This document shows, piece after piece, positions 25,158 to 34,126 of a stretch of DNA of 64,000 nt. Made by a program: the position numbers and the translations under genes. A model generated the notes under the pieces. The model was not told where the DNA came from, did not search any database, and saw only the letters and a list, made by a program, of their open reading frames with translations. Positions within the stretch are counted from its first letter, which is position 1, and each line of letters begins with the position of its first letter. This stretch comes from Morganella sibonii. Lineage in GTDB: Bacteria > Pseudomonadota > Gammaproteobacteria > Enterobacterales > Enterobacteriaceae. Location of the stretch: NCBI RefSeq assembly GCF_040560245.1, contig NZ_JAKMWP010000005.1; one strand, written 5' to 3'.

Positions 25158-25877
25158 TTATTTGCGCCTCACGGCAGAGGCGGACCCGGAAAGGTGTCCG
25201 GTGAGCGAAATAGTGACCGGCTGAGGCGTTTTTTGTGTCAGCCGATCCTGCAACTGAGGCAGGCAGGACAGAAGAAGTGCCTGTCCCGCTGACGGACAGC
25301 GGATCTGAATATGCACACCGTCTGCACTGTGGCGAACAGTGAAACTGACCTCTCCCAGGACCGGAAAGGTGGCCCGGCAGGTGCTCAGCGAACCGGTTTT
25401 TCCGGCAATATGGCTGATGCGGCTGAGCAGTGTATCGTTGATGCCGGTGATTAGCCCGCTTCTGCGGAGCTGAAGATGTGCCGTTATTTTTTCTGTGTTG
25501 CTGTACGGAATAGTATCAGCGGGGATCACCTCTGTTTCACCGGGGATTTTGCGGTCAGTACCTGTATCCTTATCTGCAGGGTTGCGGCGGAAAACCGGCT
25601 GTGTTGGGATCGGTTCCCCTTTCTCTCCGGCCGGGAACAGACAGAATCCGGGAACCTCTGCTTTTGGCTGCGGTGACGTTGCTTCTTTTTGTGGCCGGAC
25701 GGTGTGCTGCGGAGAGATATCAGGTTCTGAAGGTAGTTTTCCGTGCTGAATGACAAACAGAAACCGCCGGATCTCCGCACCGGTGGCAACAGCGGCCGCC
25801 GGTGTGTATACAGCCGGTTTCAGTAACGGTACCGGAACTGCGGTGGGGGCCGGCGGAGAGAAGAAAAAACGGGCCAT
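25158..25877 (-). CDS. sctP: T3SS needle-length regulator SctP (YscP)
   Basis: This 239-residue protein sits at the YscP position. A proline-rich, low-complexity N-terminal part (SPPAPTAVPVPLLKPAV) leads into a C-terminal T3S4-like substrate-switch domain (CRATFPVLGEVSFTVRHSADGVHIQIR). It is shorter than YscP (515 residues) or PscP (about 370). As ruler length sets needle length in Yersinia, a short needle is predicted, by inference. It overlaps sctO by one base. Confidence 0.8.
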   Translation of the reverse strand: MARFFFSPPAPTAVPVPLLKPAVYTPAAAVATGAEIRRFLFVIQHGKLPSEPDISPQHTVRPQKEATSPQPKAEVPGFCLFPAGEKGEPIPTQPVFRRNPADKDTGTDRKIPGETEVIPADTIPYSNTEKITAHLQLRRSGLITGINDTLLSRISHIAGKTGSLSTCRATFPVLGEVSFTVRHSADGVHIQIRCPSAGQALLLSCLPQLQDRLTQKTPQPVTISLTGHLSGSASAVRRK

Positions 25878-26269
25878 CAGAACACGTTCCGGTTGATAAG
25901 CTGTTGTTTCAGATCCAGTCGTTGTAACTGTTTCTGACGATCGTTCAGAATGCGCTGTGCGGCGTCTGTCGTCTGTGCATGACTGCGCAGCGCATCTTCC
26001 GCCAGTGCGGTATCGGCAGTCAGTCCGATCATTTGCCGGCGGCAGAGATCCAGATAACCGGCGGTCGTGACGGACCCGGCATCCGGGCCTGCGGCAAGTG
26101 CATCACGGCGCCGGGATAGTACGGCGGCCTGTTGTTCCAGTGTTTCCCGGCGGCGGTTCAGTTGTTGTACTGTTTTGCGGGCTTCCGCCGCCAGGTGTTC
26201 TGCCTGTGCTGACTGATAGCGGTAATAACGCAGAATGCGTGCCCGTTTGCTGTTGCTGATGGCGATCAT
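25877..26269 (-). CDS. sctO: T3SS ATPase stalk protein SctO (YscO)
   Basis: This 130-residue protein is predicted to be almost entirely coiled coil (QAEHLAAEARKTVQQLNRRRETLEQQ and HAQTTDAAQRILNDRQKQLQ). It matches the FliJ/YscO stalk that rotates within the SctN hexamer and contacts SctV. It overlaps sctN by four bases and lies in the standard N-O-P-Q order. Confidence 0.9.
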   Translation of the reverse strand: MIAISNSKRARILRYYRYQSAQAEHLAAEARKTVQQLNRRRETLEQQAAVLSRRRDALAAGPDAGSVTTAGYLDLCRRQMIGLTADTALAEDALRSHAQTTDAAQRILNDRQKQLQRLDLKQQLINRNVF

Positions 26270-27585
26270 AATACAGACTCCGTGATTTCCCGGCGGGTTT
26301 GTGCATAATCCTGAGATTCATCCGTTCCCTGTTTCAGCCATTGCATGATGTTGCGGTATTTGCGGATGATGTCATCATTATCCGGATTTTTTCCGGGCTC
26401 ATATTCGCCAAGCTGGATCAGAAACTCCAGTTCATCATATTGCGCAAGTACCGTCTTTACAGCGGAAGCCGCTTTTTTCTGACTTTCAGGAATAATACGG
26501 TTCATGACCCGGCTTGCCGATTTCAGAACATCAATGGCCGGATAGTGCTGCATTTCCGCCAGTTTTCGCGTCAGAATAATATGTCCGTCAAGGATTGAAC
26601 GGGTTTCATCCGCAATCGGTTCATTCAGGTCGTCACCTTCGACCAGAACGGTATAAAGCGCGGTAATTGACCCGGTATCTGATTGTCCGGCTCTTTCCAT
26701 CAGCGCGGGTAACAGCGCGAAGACGGACGGCGGATATCCCTGACGGGCAGGGGGTTCTCCGGCAGCCAGGCCTATCTCACGCTGTGCGCGGGCAAACCGC
26801 GTCACGGAGTCCATCAGCAGCAGAACCCGTTTTCCCCGGTCACGGAAATACTCGGCTATCCGGGTGGCGGTAAAACCGGCTTTAGCCCGCTCAGCAGCAG
26901 GTCTGTCCGATGTGGAGACAACCAGTACCGCCTTTTTCAGCCCGGACTCACCGAGATCATGCTGAATAAATTCATTCAGCTCACGTCCCCGTTCCCCGAC
27001 CAGCGCCAGCACACAAATATCCGCTTCGGTATTGCGGATAATCGCGGCAAGCAGGGTACTTTTTCCGCCGCCGGCGGCGGCAAATATTCCCATCCGCTGC
27101 CCCTCGCCGCAGGTCAGCAGACCGTCAATCGCCCTGATCCCCAGAGCCAGCGGAGTGGTGATCATCTTCCGGGTCAGCGCGGGCGGCGGATCGTTATGCA
27201 GATCGCCGTATATCACCTCAGGCGGCAGTGTCACCGGTGTCAGCGCTTCCCCCAGTCCGTTAAAAATGTGACCGGTCATCGACGGCCACAATGCAATCTG
27301 CAGGGGGGCACCGGTGGTGAGGACGCCGGTATTGGCCGAGATGCCGTTCACTCCGCCGTAAGGTGTGAGCAGTGCATCATTGCCGTCCAGACCGGCCACT
27401 TCGGCTTTTATCCGGTTTCCCGGGGTCAGCAGCAGGCAGATATCCCCGATTTTAACGTGGCTGACCGACGCCCTGATGAGAGTGCCGGTGACACTGAGTA
27501 CCCGGCCGAGCGGCGTGAAAAAACGATCGTCAGTTATGTTTTTCCGCTGTTGTCTGAGACGGGAACGCAGTGTGGTTATTGTCAT
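26266..27585 (-). CDS. sctN: T3SS ATPase SctN (YscN)
   Basis: This 439-residue ATPase of the FliI/F1-beta family has a Walker A motif in GIFAAAGGGKSTLLAAI (about residue 165), GERGRELNEFI near 197, and Walker B in RVLLLMDSVTRFARAQREIGLAAGEPPA near 250. It strips chaperones from substrates and energises export. It is the first gene of the minus-strand N-to-U operon. GGAGG lies about six bases before the start. Confidence 0.97.
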   Translation of the reverse strand: MTITTLRSRLRQQRKNITDDRFFTPLGRVLSVTGTLIRASVSHVKIGDICLLLTPGNRIKAEVAGLDGNDALLTPYGGVNGISANTGVLTTGAPLQIALWPSMTGHIFNGLGEALTPVTLPPEVIYGDLHNDPPPALTRKMITTPLALGIRAIDGLLTCGEGQRMGIFAAAGGGKSTLLAAIIRNTEADICVLALVGERGRELNEFIQHDLGESGLKKAVLVVSTSDRPAAERAKAGFTATRIAEYFRDRGKRVLLLMDSVTRFARAQREIGLAAGEPPARQGYPPSVFALLPALMERAGQSDTGSITALYTVLVEGDDLNEPIADETRSILDGHIILTRKLAEMQHYPAIDVLKSASRVMNRIIPESQKKAASAVKTVLAQYDELEFLIQLGEYEPGKNPDNDDIIRKYRNIMQWLKQGTDESQDYAQTRREITESVL

Positions 27586-27746
27586 AAAAACTCCTCCGCA
27601 CCAGTCTGACGGAAACGGTTTGCCTGTGATGGCAGCGGCGGGGGAGATTTTAGTAAAAACGGCGGGGAGAATATAAAAATAAACGGATACTGCTGTCAGG
27701 GAATTGCGGCAGAGCGGCCGTTATTATTTACGGGAGGAGTTAACGG
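27586..27746. promoter_or_regulatory. Divergent promoter region of sctN and sctX operons
   Basis: These 161 bases separate the two divergent T3SS operons, where yopN/popN would normally begin the plus-strand operon. A TNAAAANA match (TAAAAATA) is at 27674-27681, with a TATTAT at 27722-27727, but the spacing is about ten bases longer than in known ExsA promoters. GGGAGGAG precedes sctX. Confidence 0.35.
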
Positions 27747-28118
27747 ATGATTAATCGTATTTCGGCTTACGGCGCTGTTTTTCCGGAAGGAAATCCGCAG
27801 GAAATGTCAGCCGGAATGACCACGGCGGCAGTAAAACCGGCCATGTCCGGTGAATTCAGTGATATTTTTCCGTGTGAACCGGCGGCACTGTATCAATCCG
27901 GAGACAGCCGGAAACAGTTATATCTTGCTACCCGTCCGGCCATTGATCCGCAGCTGACCGGGCAGCCGGTATTATTCTGTCATTTGCTGAGTGATCTCTG
28001 TTTATTAATACACTCAGAGTCTGATCCTGATATCGTCGCTGCTTTTCCGATCTTAAGCTCACTGCTCGACAATATGTTACTTCTGATATCCCACAAAAAC
28101 CTGATGATAAAAGTATAA
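27747..28118 (+). CDS. sctX: T3SS export protein SctX (YscX)
   Basis: This 123-residue protein has the length and place of YscX/Pcr3, directly upstream of sctY and sctV. It has a helical C-terminal half (LLSDLCLLIHSESDPDIVAAFPILSSLLDNMLLLI). YscX is exported, binds YscY, and contacts SctV for early-substrate export; it occurs only in Ysc-type systems. Unlike Yersinia and Pseudomonas, it is the first gene of its operon here. Confidence 0.8.
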   Translation: MINRISAYGAVFPEGNPQEMSAGMTTAAVKPAMSGEFSDIFPCEPAALYQSGDSRKQLYLATRPAIDPQLTGQPVLFCHLLSDLCLLIHSESDPDIVAAFPILSSLLDNMLLLISHKNLMIKV

Positions 28119-28122
28119 TATA

Positions 28123-28449
28123 ATGAGCCCATTACAGATCGAAGTATTACTCCAGCAATCCTGGCTGCAATTTCAGTATGGTTTTTTCAGTAACAGTATT
28201 ACGCTGATCCGGACATTACTTATTTATAATCCGGAGCATATCCGCGCACGTAAAATATTAATTCTCGCCCTGATTGAGCATAAACAGGGACAGGAAGCGT
28301 TATTTCAGTGCGCACTGCTGCATCATGCCGGATACAGTGATGCGAATCTGCTGTTGTGTGAAACACTGGCATTTCAGCAGGAGGGATTATACGAGGAAGC
28401 ACTCGAAACCTACCGGCGTTATTTACTGCACAGGACATACTGTGGCTGA
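28123..28449 (+). CDS. sctY: T3SS chaperone SctY (YscY)
   Basis: This 108-residue TPR-type helical protein (RARKILILALIEHKQGQEALFQCALLH and GLYEEALETYRRYLL) matches YscY/Pcr4 in size and place. It is the chaperone of SctX and part of the SctX-SctY-SctV assembly. Its stop overlaps the GTG start of sctV by eight bases, implying coupled translation. Confidence 0.85.
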   Translation: MSPLQIEVLLQQSWLQFQYGFFSNSITLIRTLLIYNPEHIRARKILILALIEHKQGQEALFQCALLHHAGYSDANLLLCETLAFQQEGLYEEALETYRRYLLHRTYCG

Positions 28450-30601
28450 CGCCAAATCCTTACTTCTCCGCATTGCCGGGCGGCAGGATATATTTCTCGC
28501 GCTGTTGTTACTGGCGGTCATTTTTATGATGATACTGCCGCTGCCGGATTTTATTCTGGATACGCTGATTGCCGTCAATATGATGATATCCGTCACCCTG
28601 CTGATGATGGCCGTTTATATCCGCTCTCCGCTTCAGTTCTCCGCCTTTCCTGTTGTGCTGCTGGTCACGACACTTTTCCGGCTGGCTCTGGCCGTCAGTA
28701 CCACACGGATGATATTACTGGAAGCGGATGCCGGGCAGATCGTTGAGACCTTCGGCGAGTTTGTGGTCGGCGGAAATCTGGTGGTGGGTATTGTGATTTT
28801 CCTGATTATCACCGTGGTACAGTTTCTGGTGATAACCAAAGGCGCGGAGCGTGTGGCGGAAGTCAGCGCGCGTTTCTCACTGGATGCGATGCCCGGCAAG
28901 CAGATGAGTATTGACGGCGACATGCGGGCAGGCGTGATTGATATGGATGAAGCCCGCGAACGCCGCCGGGTGGTGGAGCAGGAAAGTCAGATGTTCGGCT
29001 CGATGGACGGTGCGATGAAATTCATCAAAGGTGATGCTATCGCCGGACTGGTGATCATCTGCGTTAATATCATCGGCGGGCTGGCTATCGGAACCGGGCA
29101 GAAAGGGATGAGCGCCGCGGATGCGTTACAGCTGTACAGTATTCTGACTGTCGGGGATGGTATGGTGTCGCAGATCCCAGCACTGCTGATTGCGGTGACC
29201 TCCGGGATTATCGTCACGCGGGTCTCTTCCGGGGACTCACGTGATCTGGGAAATGATATCGGACAGCAGATAACCGGGCAGCCGCAGGCGTTACAGGTCG
29301 GCGGTTTCCTGCTGCTGTTGTTCGGGCTGGTGCCGGGGTTTCCGGTTCTGACATTTATGATGCTGGCACTGCTCCTGACAGGCGGGGGGTATCTGCTGAA
29401 ACGGCGTGCAAAAAGCCGGAATATGCCCCCTGCACAATCACTCAGTGCTGCAGTGGCAGGTGGCGCGGGCGCACCGGTGCTGCGTTCTTCTGAGCGGACG
29501 ATAAAAGCGGACGGCAGTGATGAGGCGCTGGCAGAGCCGGAAACCTTTGCACTGACGGTGCCGCTGATGATGGAATTCAGCACATCATTACAGGCCGGAC
29601 TGATTGCGGATGATTTTAATCAGGCGCTGATCCGCCTGCGCCGCCGTCTTTATCTTTCACTCGGTGTACCGTTCCCCGGCGTGAGTCTGCATTTCAGTGA
29701 TTATCTCCCGGCGGATACTTACCGGATCTTATTACAGGAAGTGCCGGTCGGAGAGGGCGTTCTGCCGGAAAAGCAGCTTCTGGTGCGAGAGGAAGAAAAG
29801 CAGCTGACGATGCTCGGGGTGCGGTATGAGCAAAGAGGAACATGGTTCGATGGTTCACCGGCGTACTGGATCACTGAGCAGGAGTCTGAGCGGGTAAAAG
29901 ATGCCGGTTTACATTGTTTACCGGCGATGGGCATTATTAAGGCACATCTGGCGTTTATTCTGCAAAAATATGCCGCTGATTTTATCGGTATTCAGGAAAC
30001 CCGCTATTTACTCGGGCAGATGGAAGGCAGTTTCAGTGAATTAGTCAGAGAAGTGCAGCGGGTGGTGCCGCTGTATAAAATCACTGATGTTCTGCAACGG
30101 CTGGTGGAAGAGGATATTTCTATCCGTAATATGCGCACCGTTCTGGAAGCACTGACAGAGTGGGGGCAAAATGAAAAAGACGTTGTGATGCTGACGGAAT
30201 ATGTCCGCGGAGAGCTGGGCCGTTATATTTGCCATAAATACAGCTACGGCAATTCGGTGTTACCGGCATTTTTGTATGATCATGAACTGGAAGAACTTAT
30301 CCGCAGCCATATCCGCCAGACCCTTTCAGGCAGCTATCTGACACTGCCGCCGGGAGTACACGAAGCATTGATGGCCGCAATGAAAGCGATGTTCGGGGAT
30401 TTACAGAGAATGATGAATAAACCGGTGCTGATTGTATCACGGGATATCCGGCGTTATGTCAGGCGGCTTATTGAGCAGGAATTTTCGTCATTACCGGTTA
30501 TTTTTTATCAGGAATTATTGCCGTCAATGAATATCCAGCCGCTCGGCAGGGTGAAAATTGATGAAGTGATAAACTCACAGATTGATAATGACATAAAATA
30601 G
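28442..30601 (+). CDS. sctV: T3SS major export-gate protein SctV (YscV/LcrD)
   Basis: This 719-residue protein has about eight N-terminal spans (residues 15-330) with the FHIPEP-family signature in LVVTTLFRLALAVSTTRMIL and ARFSLDAMPGKQMSIDGDMR. A cytoplasmic C-terminal domain forms the nonameric ring. The start is taken as GTG at 28442, which has AGGA upstream and gives a length near LcrD (704). The frame opens earlier (28274) only as a shadow of sctY. Confidence 0.96.
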   Translation: MADAKSLLLRIAGRQDIFLALLLLAVIFMMILPLPDFILDTLIAVNMMISVTLLMMAVYIRSPLQFSAFPVVLLVTTLFRLALAVSTTRMILLEADAGQIVETFGEFVVGGNLVVGIVIFLIITVVQFLVITKGAERVAEVSARFSLDAMPGKQMSIDGDMRAGVIDMDEARERRRVVEQESQMFGSMDGAMKFIKGDAIAGLVIICVNIIGGLAIGTGQKGMSAADALQLYSILTVGDGMVSQIPALLIAVTSGIIVTRVSSGDSRDLGNDIGQQITGQPQALQVGGFLLLLFGLVPGFPVLTFMMLALLLTGGGYLLKRRAKSRNMPPAQSLSAAVAGGAGAPVLRSSERTIKADGSDEALAEPETFALTVPLMMEFSTSLQAGLIADDFNQALIRLRRRLYLSLGVPFPGVSLHFSDYLPADTYRILLQEVPVGEGVLPEKQLLVREEEKQLTMLGVRYEQRGTWFDGSPAYWITEQESERVKDAGLHCLPAMGIIKAHLAFILQKYAADFIGIQETRYLLGQMEGSFSELVREVQRVVPLYKITDVLQRLVEEDISIRNMRTVLEALTEWGQNEKDVVMLTEYVRGELGRYICHKYSYGNSVLPAFLYDHELEELIRSHIRQTLSGSYLTLPPGVHEALMAAMKAMFGDLQRMMNKPVLIVSRDIRRYVRRLIEQEFSSLPVIFYQELLPSMNIQPLGRVKIDEVINSQIDNDIK

Positions 30602-30627
30602 CGGGTTTTTATCTTACTATTCCTGCT

Positions 30628-30795
30628 ATGGAAAATGAAAAAATAATAAAAAAAACGCTGAATGACAGTATCGCAGTGATCAGAGAATATCAGTGCTGTC
30701 AGGCACAATATAACCTGGCGTTAATGAGGCTGGATATTCATCCGGTGATTATCAGGTTATATCTGAGTAACATTCTCCGTGAAGGAATAAGGTGA
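30628..30795 (+). CDS. Small ORF in the LcrG/PcrG position
   Basis: This 55-residue ORF lies between sctV and the tip protein gene, and its stop is four bases before the sctA start. LcrG/PcrG, the tip-protein chaperone and cytoplasmic secretion regulator, is encoded at this place and is about 95 residues. The N-terminal helix TLNDSIAVIREYQCCQAQ loosely resembles the LcrG helix that binds LcrV. If so, the protein is shortened and lacks the C-terminal half. There is no strong ribosome-binding site, but an RNA start in the AT-rich stretch is possible. Confidence 0.5.
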   Translation: MENEKIIKKTLNDSIAVIREYQCCQAQYNLALMRLDIHPVIIRLYLSNILREGIR

Positions 30796-30799
30796 ATAA

Positions 30800-31684
30800 A
30801 TGGATTGCGTCAGCAGTATTAATCAATCAGCTATCTGCCGCCGGGATAATAATAACAGTGAAGTAACTGAAAATTACCGGCTGGTATCAGATACACTGAA
30901 TAAATATAATATCAGCGTTAACAATGAAGACTACCGCCAATTTTCACCCGATATGGTGATTGATATCTTCTGCCGGAAAAATAACATCATTATTGACAGA
31001 CAGAAGCTGGATGACAATATCAGTCATATCCGCGGGATCACCGGCGATACTATCAGCCTGAAATCACTGCTGATGATTGTCGGGGCGAGTAATCAGTATA
31101 ACGACATGGTCACTGAGATTCTGTCCGGCATGAATAACAGTGTCGAAAGTACACGGGAAGCCCGCGATAATATCAAAGAGGAACTGCATGAACTGGCCAT
31201 TGAGCTGAAGATTTTCAGCATTATCCAGTCTCAGCTGAATAAAGCACTGTCATCGGCAAATCAGGAAATCAGTATTGATAATAACGGCCCGAATCTGCTG
31301 GACCCGGCATTGTACGGAATGACAGCCGCTGAGTTTAACGGCCCGCCGCCATCCAAAGAAAAAGCCTTTCTCGATAAAATTGCCGGAAAAGAAACCGGCC
31401 CGGGCGATATTTTATCTATCAAAGATTTTCTGCAAAGTGACAAAAAATCATCACCGGCAATGAGCGGGCTGGAAAATAAATATTCCTATGACAAGAACAA
31501 TAATAAATTAGGGCATTTTGCCGGTATGGTCGGGGATGTGGCACGGCCGCTCAACGATATGGTGAATGAAAAAAGTACGCAGCTTAATGAAATCAGCAAT
31601 ATCTATAATTCCTCCATTGAAGCATTAACCCGCTTTATTCAGAAATTAGATACATTACTTCAGGATTTATCCGGCTCGATATAA
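30800..31684 (+). CDS. sctA: T3SS needle-tip protein SctA (LcrV/PcrV)
   Basis: This 294-residue protein has the same length as PcrV. Its long C-terminal coiled-coil helix (LNEISNIYNSSIEALTRFIQ then KLDTLLQDL) is the characteristic LcrV/PcrV end, and the N-terminal hairpin region is also present. It caps the needle and is needed to insert the translocators; it is the protective antigen in related systems. A GGAATAAGG ribosome-binding site lies just upstream. Confidence 0.92.
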   Translation: MDCVSSINQSAICRRDNNNSEVTENYRLVSDTLNKYNISVNNEDYRQFSPDMVIDIFCRKNNIIIDRQKLDDNISHIRGITGDTISLKSLLMIVGASNQYNDMVTEILSGMNNSVESTREARDNIKEELHELAIELKIFSIIQSQLNKALSSANQEISIDNNGPNLLDPALYGMTAAEFNGPPPSKEKAFLDKIAGKETGPGDILSIKDFLQSDKKSSPAMSGLENKYSYDKNNNKLGHFAGMVGDVARPLNDMVNEKSTQLNEISNIYNSSIEALTRFIQKLDTLLQDLSGSI

Positions 31685-31699
31685 TTAAAGGAAAATAAC

Positions 31700-32194
31700 A
31701 TGGATGTTCATGATAATACTACCGCAGAATCAGAACTGAATAAATTTATTTCAGAAGGTGGGTCACTGGCGATGCTGAAAAATATTTCCGGCGATGAACT
31801 GGAAAAAATATATGCAGTTGCCTGTGATTTTTATGAATCCGGGAAATATCCGGATGCGGAAAGTTTATTTCAGGTGCTGTGTATGCTTAATCATTACGAC
31901 ACCCGCTTTTTCCTGGCGCTGGGCGCCTGCCGTCAGCAGCAGGCGCATTATCACCGGGCGCTGGAAACCTACAGCTATGCTTCGCTGATGTCGCCGTCAG
32001 ATCCGGCATTTCCGTTTCATGCCGGTGAGTGCCTGCTTCATCTGAAAGAGTTCAGCTCAGCAATACAGGCGTTTACCAGTGCGGAATTGCTGGCCAAAAC
32101 CCGTCCGGGTCATGACGTGCTGCTGAAAAAAGCCGGTGTTATGCTGACGGCAGCCAGAGAACAGGCGGAGGCCGGAAATGCAGAATGTCATTGA
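31700..32194 (+). CDS. T3SS translocator chaperone, LcrH/SycD type
   Basis: This 164-residue class II chaperone has three TPR repeats (YAVACDFYESGKYPDAESLF, FFLALGACRQQQAHYHRALE, AFPFHAGECLLHLKEFSSAI). It binds the two translocators encoded immediately downstream, keeping them soluble before export. The order tip, chaperone, SctE, SctB matches lcrV-lcrH-yopB-yopD. It overlaps sctE by 17 bases. Confidence 0.93.
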   Translation: MDVHDNTTAESELNKFISEGGSLAMLKNISGDELEKIYAVACDFYESGKYPDAESLFQVLCMLNHYDTRFFLALGACRQQQAHYHRALETYSYASLMSPSDPAFPFHAGECLLHLKEFSSAIQAFTSAELLAKTRPGHDVLLKKAGVMLTAAREQAEAGNAECH

Positions 32195-33254
32195 TTTACC
32201 CGGGGTAAGACCGGCACCGGCGAATGATTTTTCTGCCGTATCCCGTCCCGCTGCACGGCCGGCTCAGCAACCCGGAGCCACCCCGGTTGAGCCGCAGCCG
32301 CTGTTGCCGCAGGAAGCCGGACACGGCCTGACCAAAGATATTATTCCGCTGGTTAAACCGGATATTGAACTGCCGGATAATACGGAAGCGTTGGCAGATA
32401 AAACACACGGGGTGGCGGATAAAGACGCTCACCGCAGCTGGCAGGCGCTGATCAGCAGCCGCGATACGATTGAGAAAGCGCTGGCGAAAGGCAATTTTGA
32501 AACCGAACTGGCGTTGTTGCTGACACAGATAAAATCCGACATGAAGGAGATCAAAGTCAGTCAGATCCGGCAGGCGCGGGAAGAGAATACGCAGAAAATT
32601 GCGGAAAACAGGGAGCAACTGAAAGAAGCGGAAACCCGTTTTGAGGAAGCAGAGCGTTCGCGTACGGCGAATAAAATATTCGGCTGGCTGAGCTCGGCGG
32701 TTTCTGCCATCGCCGGAACGGTATTGCTGGCAACCGGCGCCGGGGCACTGGCGGGCGCGATGATGATCGCCAGTGCGGTGACCAGCGTTGCATCTCAGAT
32801 AGTCAATGAAGCGGCGGAGGCCGGTCTGATTGATGATGAAACGATGAAATATCTGGGACCGGCGATGACAGGACTTCAGGTTGTGGCGGGGATCGCCACC
32901 TGCGCGGTGACATTCGGCGGCGGTGCGGCCGGTGTGATTGCTCAGGAGGGCGCCAGAGCCGGGAGTACGCTGGTGCAGACCGGGTTGTCTGTTTCCGGCT
33001 CAGTACTGGATGCGGGAGCCGTTATCTCCGGTACCACTGCGGCGGTTTTGTCAGGTCTCGGGAACAAGCAGATTGCCGGTTCACAGGAAACAAAAGGGCA
33101 GATGATGCTGTTACAGCAGGCCATGACAAAGCTTCAGAATGAATTCAGCAAAATGATTTCACAGCATCAGGATGCGATGTCGGCATTATCCCGTTTTTCT
33201 CAGGAAAAAGCAGAAGTTGCCGGCCGGATAGCCGCGGCACATGTCGCAAAATAA
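32178..33254 (+). CDS. sctE: T3SS translocator SctE (YopB/PopB)
   Basis: This 358-residue major translocator has a coiled coil at about residues 115-160 (EENTQKIAENREQLKEAETRF) followed by two hydrophobic regions (IAGTVLLATGAGALAGAMMIA and GLQVVAGIATCAVTFGGGAAG). A further glycine-rich helix follows them. It inserts into the host membrane and forms the pore with SctB. Position and topology match YopB/PopB. Confidence 0.92.
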   Translation: MQNVIDLPGVRPAPANDFSAVSRPAARPAQQPGATPVEPQPLLPQEAGHGLTKDIIPLVKPDIELPDNTEALADKTHGVADKDAHRSWQALISSRDTIEKALAKGNFETELALLLTQIKSDMKEIKVSQIRQAREENTQKIAENREQLKEAETRFEEAERSRTANKIFGWLSSAVSAIAGTVLLATGAGALAGAMMIASAVTSVASQIVNEAAEAGLIDDETMKYLGPAMTGLQVVAGIATCAVTFGGGAAGVIAQEGARAGSTLVQTGLSVSGSVLDAGAVISGTTAAVLSGLGNKQIAGSQETKGQMMLLQQAMTKLQNEFSKMISQHQDAMSALSRFSQEKAEVAGRIAAAHVAK

Positions 33255-33306
33255 AAAGCAGTAAAATTATTATATCAATTAGTTAACCAGGGAAAGGATA
33301 GTAATC

Positions 33307-34005
33307 ATGGACGCAATTTCAGGCACAAAAACACCCGTCATCACACTGAATGACATTCAGCAGCCGGACAGCAAACCGGTGAAAACAGCTGAATCAGGCG
33401 GAAAAACACCGGTGGAAATGGGACACTCCCCGGTAAAAAATACGGTTATCGGCGGTGACAGCGGTATTGCGCTGCCGAAACCACCGGCAGGTGAACTGAA
33501 CCTGAGCTCGAACTGGCAGATGGCGTTTTCCGTAATTTCCGGCGTGCTGTCAGTGGGAACAATGGTGCTGAGTAATGTGTCGGCTTATCAGGATCATATT
33601 GCCGCACAGCAGGAAAACGCACTGAACAGCGGTATTGAAAAAACACAAAGTGATATTGCCAAAACCACAGAGGCACTGAAAGACCCCGGTCTGACGGCAG
33701 AAAGCAAAAAGGCGCTGGACGAGCAGCTTGCGGCACTGAATACATCACTGGCATCACAACAGGATGCACTGGCTGAATTGATGGCCGGCACTGAAACCCG
33801 CAAAGCCTGGACAGAGCTGGCGCTGAATCTGATGCAGGGTGCATCCGGTTTTATCAGTGATAATCTGATCAGCGGCGGCACAGAAGAGGGCGATACTCTC
33901 TCTGTACTGGATGACATTATCAGCAAATCAGAATCGGTGCTGGAGAAAGCGAAAAATAACATGGCAGCAGCGGACACTTTTCCGTACATTCCGCCTAAAG
34001 CATAA
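33307..34005 (+). CDS. sctB: T3SS translocator SctB (YopD/PopD)
   Basis: This 232-residue minor translocator has one hydrophobic segment (WQMAFSVISGVLSVGTMVLSN region, about residues 70-95) and a coiled coil (EKTQSDIAKTTEALKD, then SKKALDEQLAALNTSLASQQDALAELM). PopD is about 295 residues, so this form is shorter. It completes the pore with SctE; in Yersinia YopD also regulates translation. A terminator follows directly. Confidence 0.88.
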   Translation: MDAISGTKTPVITLNDIQQPDSKPVKTAESGGKTPVEMGHSPVKNTVIGGDSGIALPKPPAGELNLSSNWQMAFSVISGVLSVGTMVLSNVSAYQDHIAAQQENALNSGIEKTQSDIAKTTEALKDPGLTAESKKALDEQLAALNTSLASQQDALAELMAGTETRKAWTELALNLMQGASGFISDNLISGGTEEGDTLSVLDDIISKSESVLEKAKNNMAAADTFPYIPPKA

Positions 34006-34027
34006 GGGAACAGTACCTTGTATTCCA

Positions 34028-34050
34028 AAGGGCGCAGATGCGCCCTTTTT
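34028..34050 (+). terminator. Terminator after the translocator operon
   Basis: GGGCGC / GCGCCC with loop AGAT (34030-34035, 34040-34045) is followed by TTTTT. It lies 22 bases past the sctB stop and separates the translocator operon from the pilotin-like gene. Confidence 0.9.
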
Positions 34051-34126
34051 GCTATTTTTACGGCTGATGTTGTCAGGCCGTAAACGCCTTTTTTTATACA
34101 ATCAGCCCTTATTTTTATATGGGGCA

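Noticed and set aside
27674..27727. ExsA-type promoter for the sctX operon
   Set aside because: The TNAAAANA match is there, but the only -10-like sequence is about ten bases too far. Kept only as a note on the promoter region.
28274..28441. Long N-terminal extension of SctV
   Set aside because: It is the sctY sequence in another frame; the GTG at 28442 gives the family length and a ribosome-binding site.
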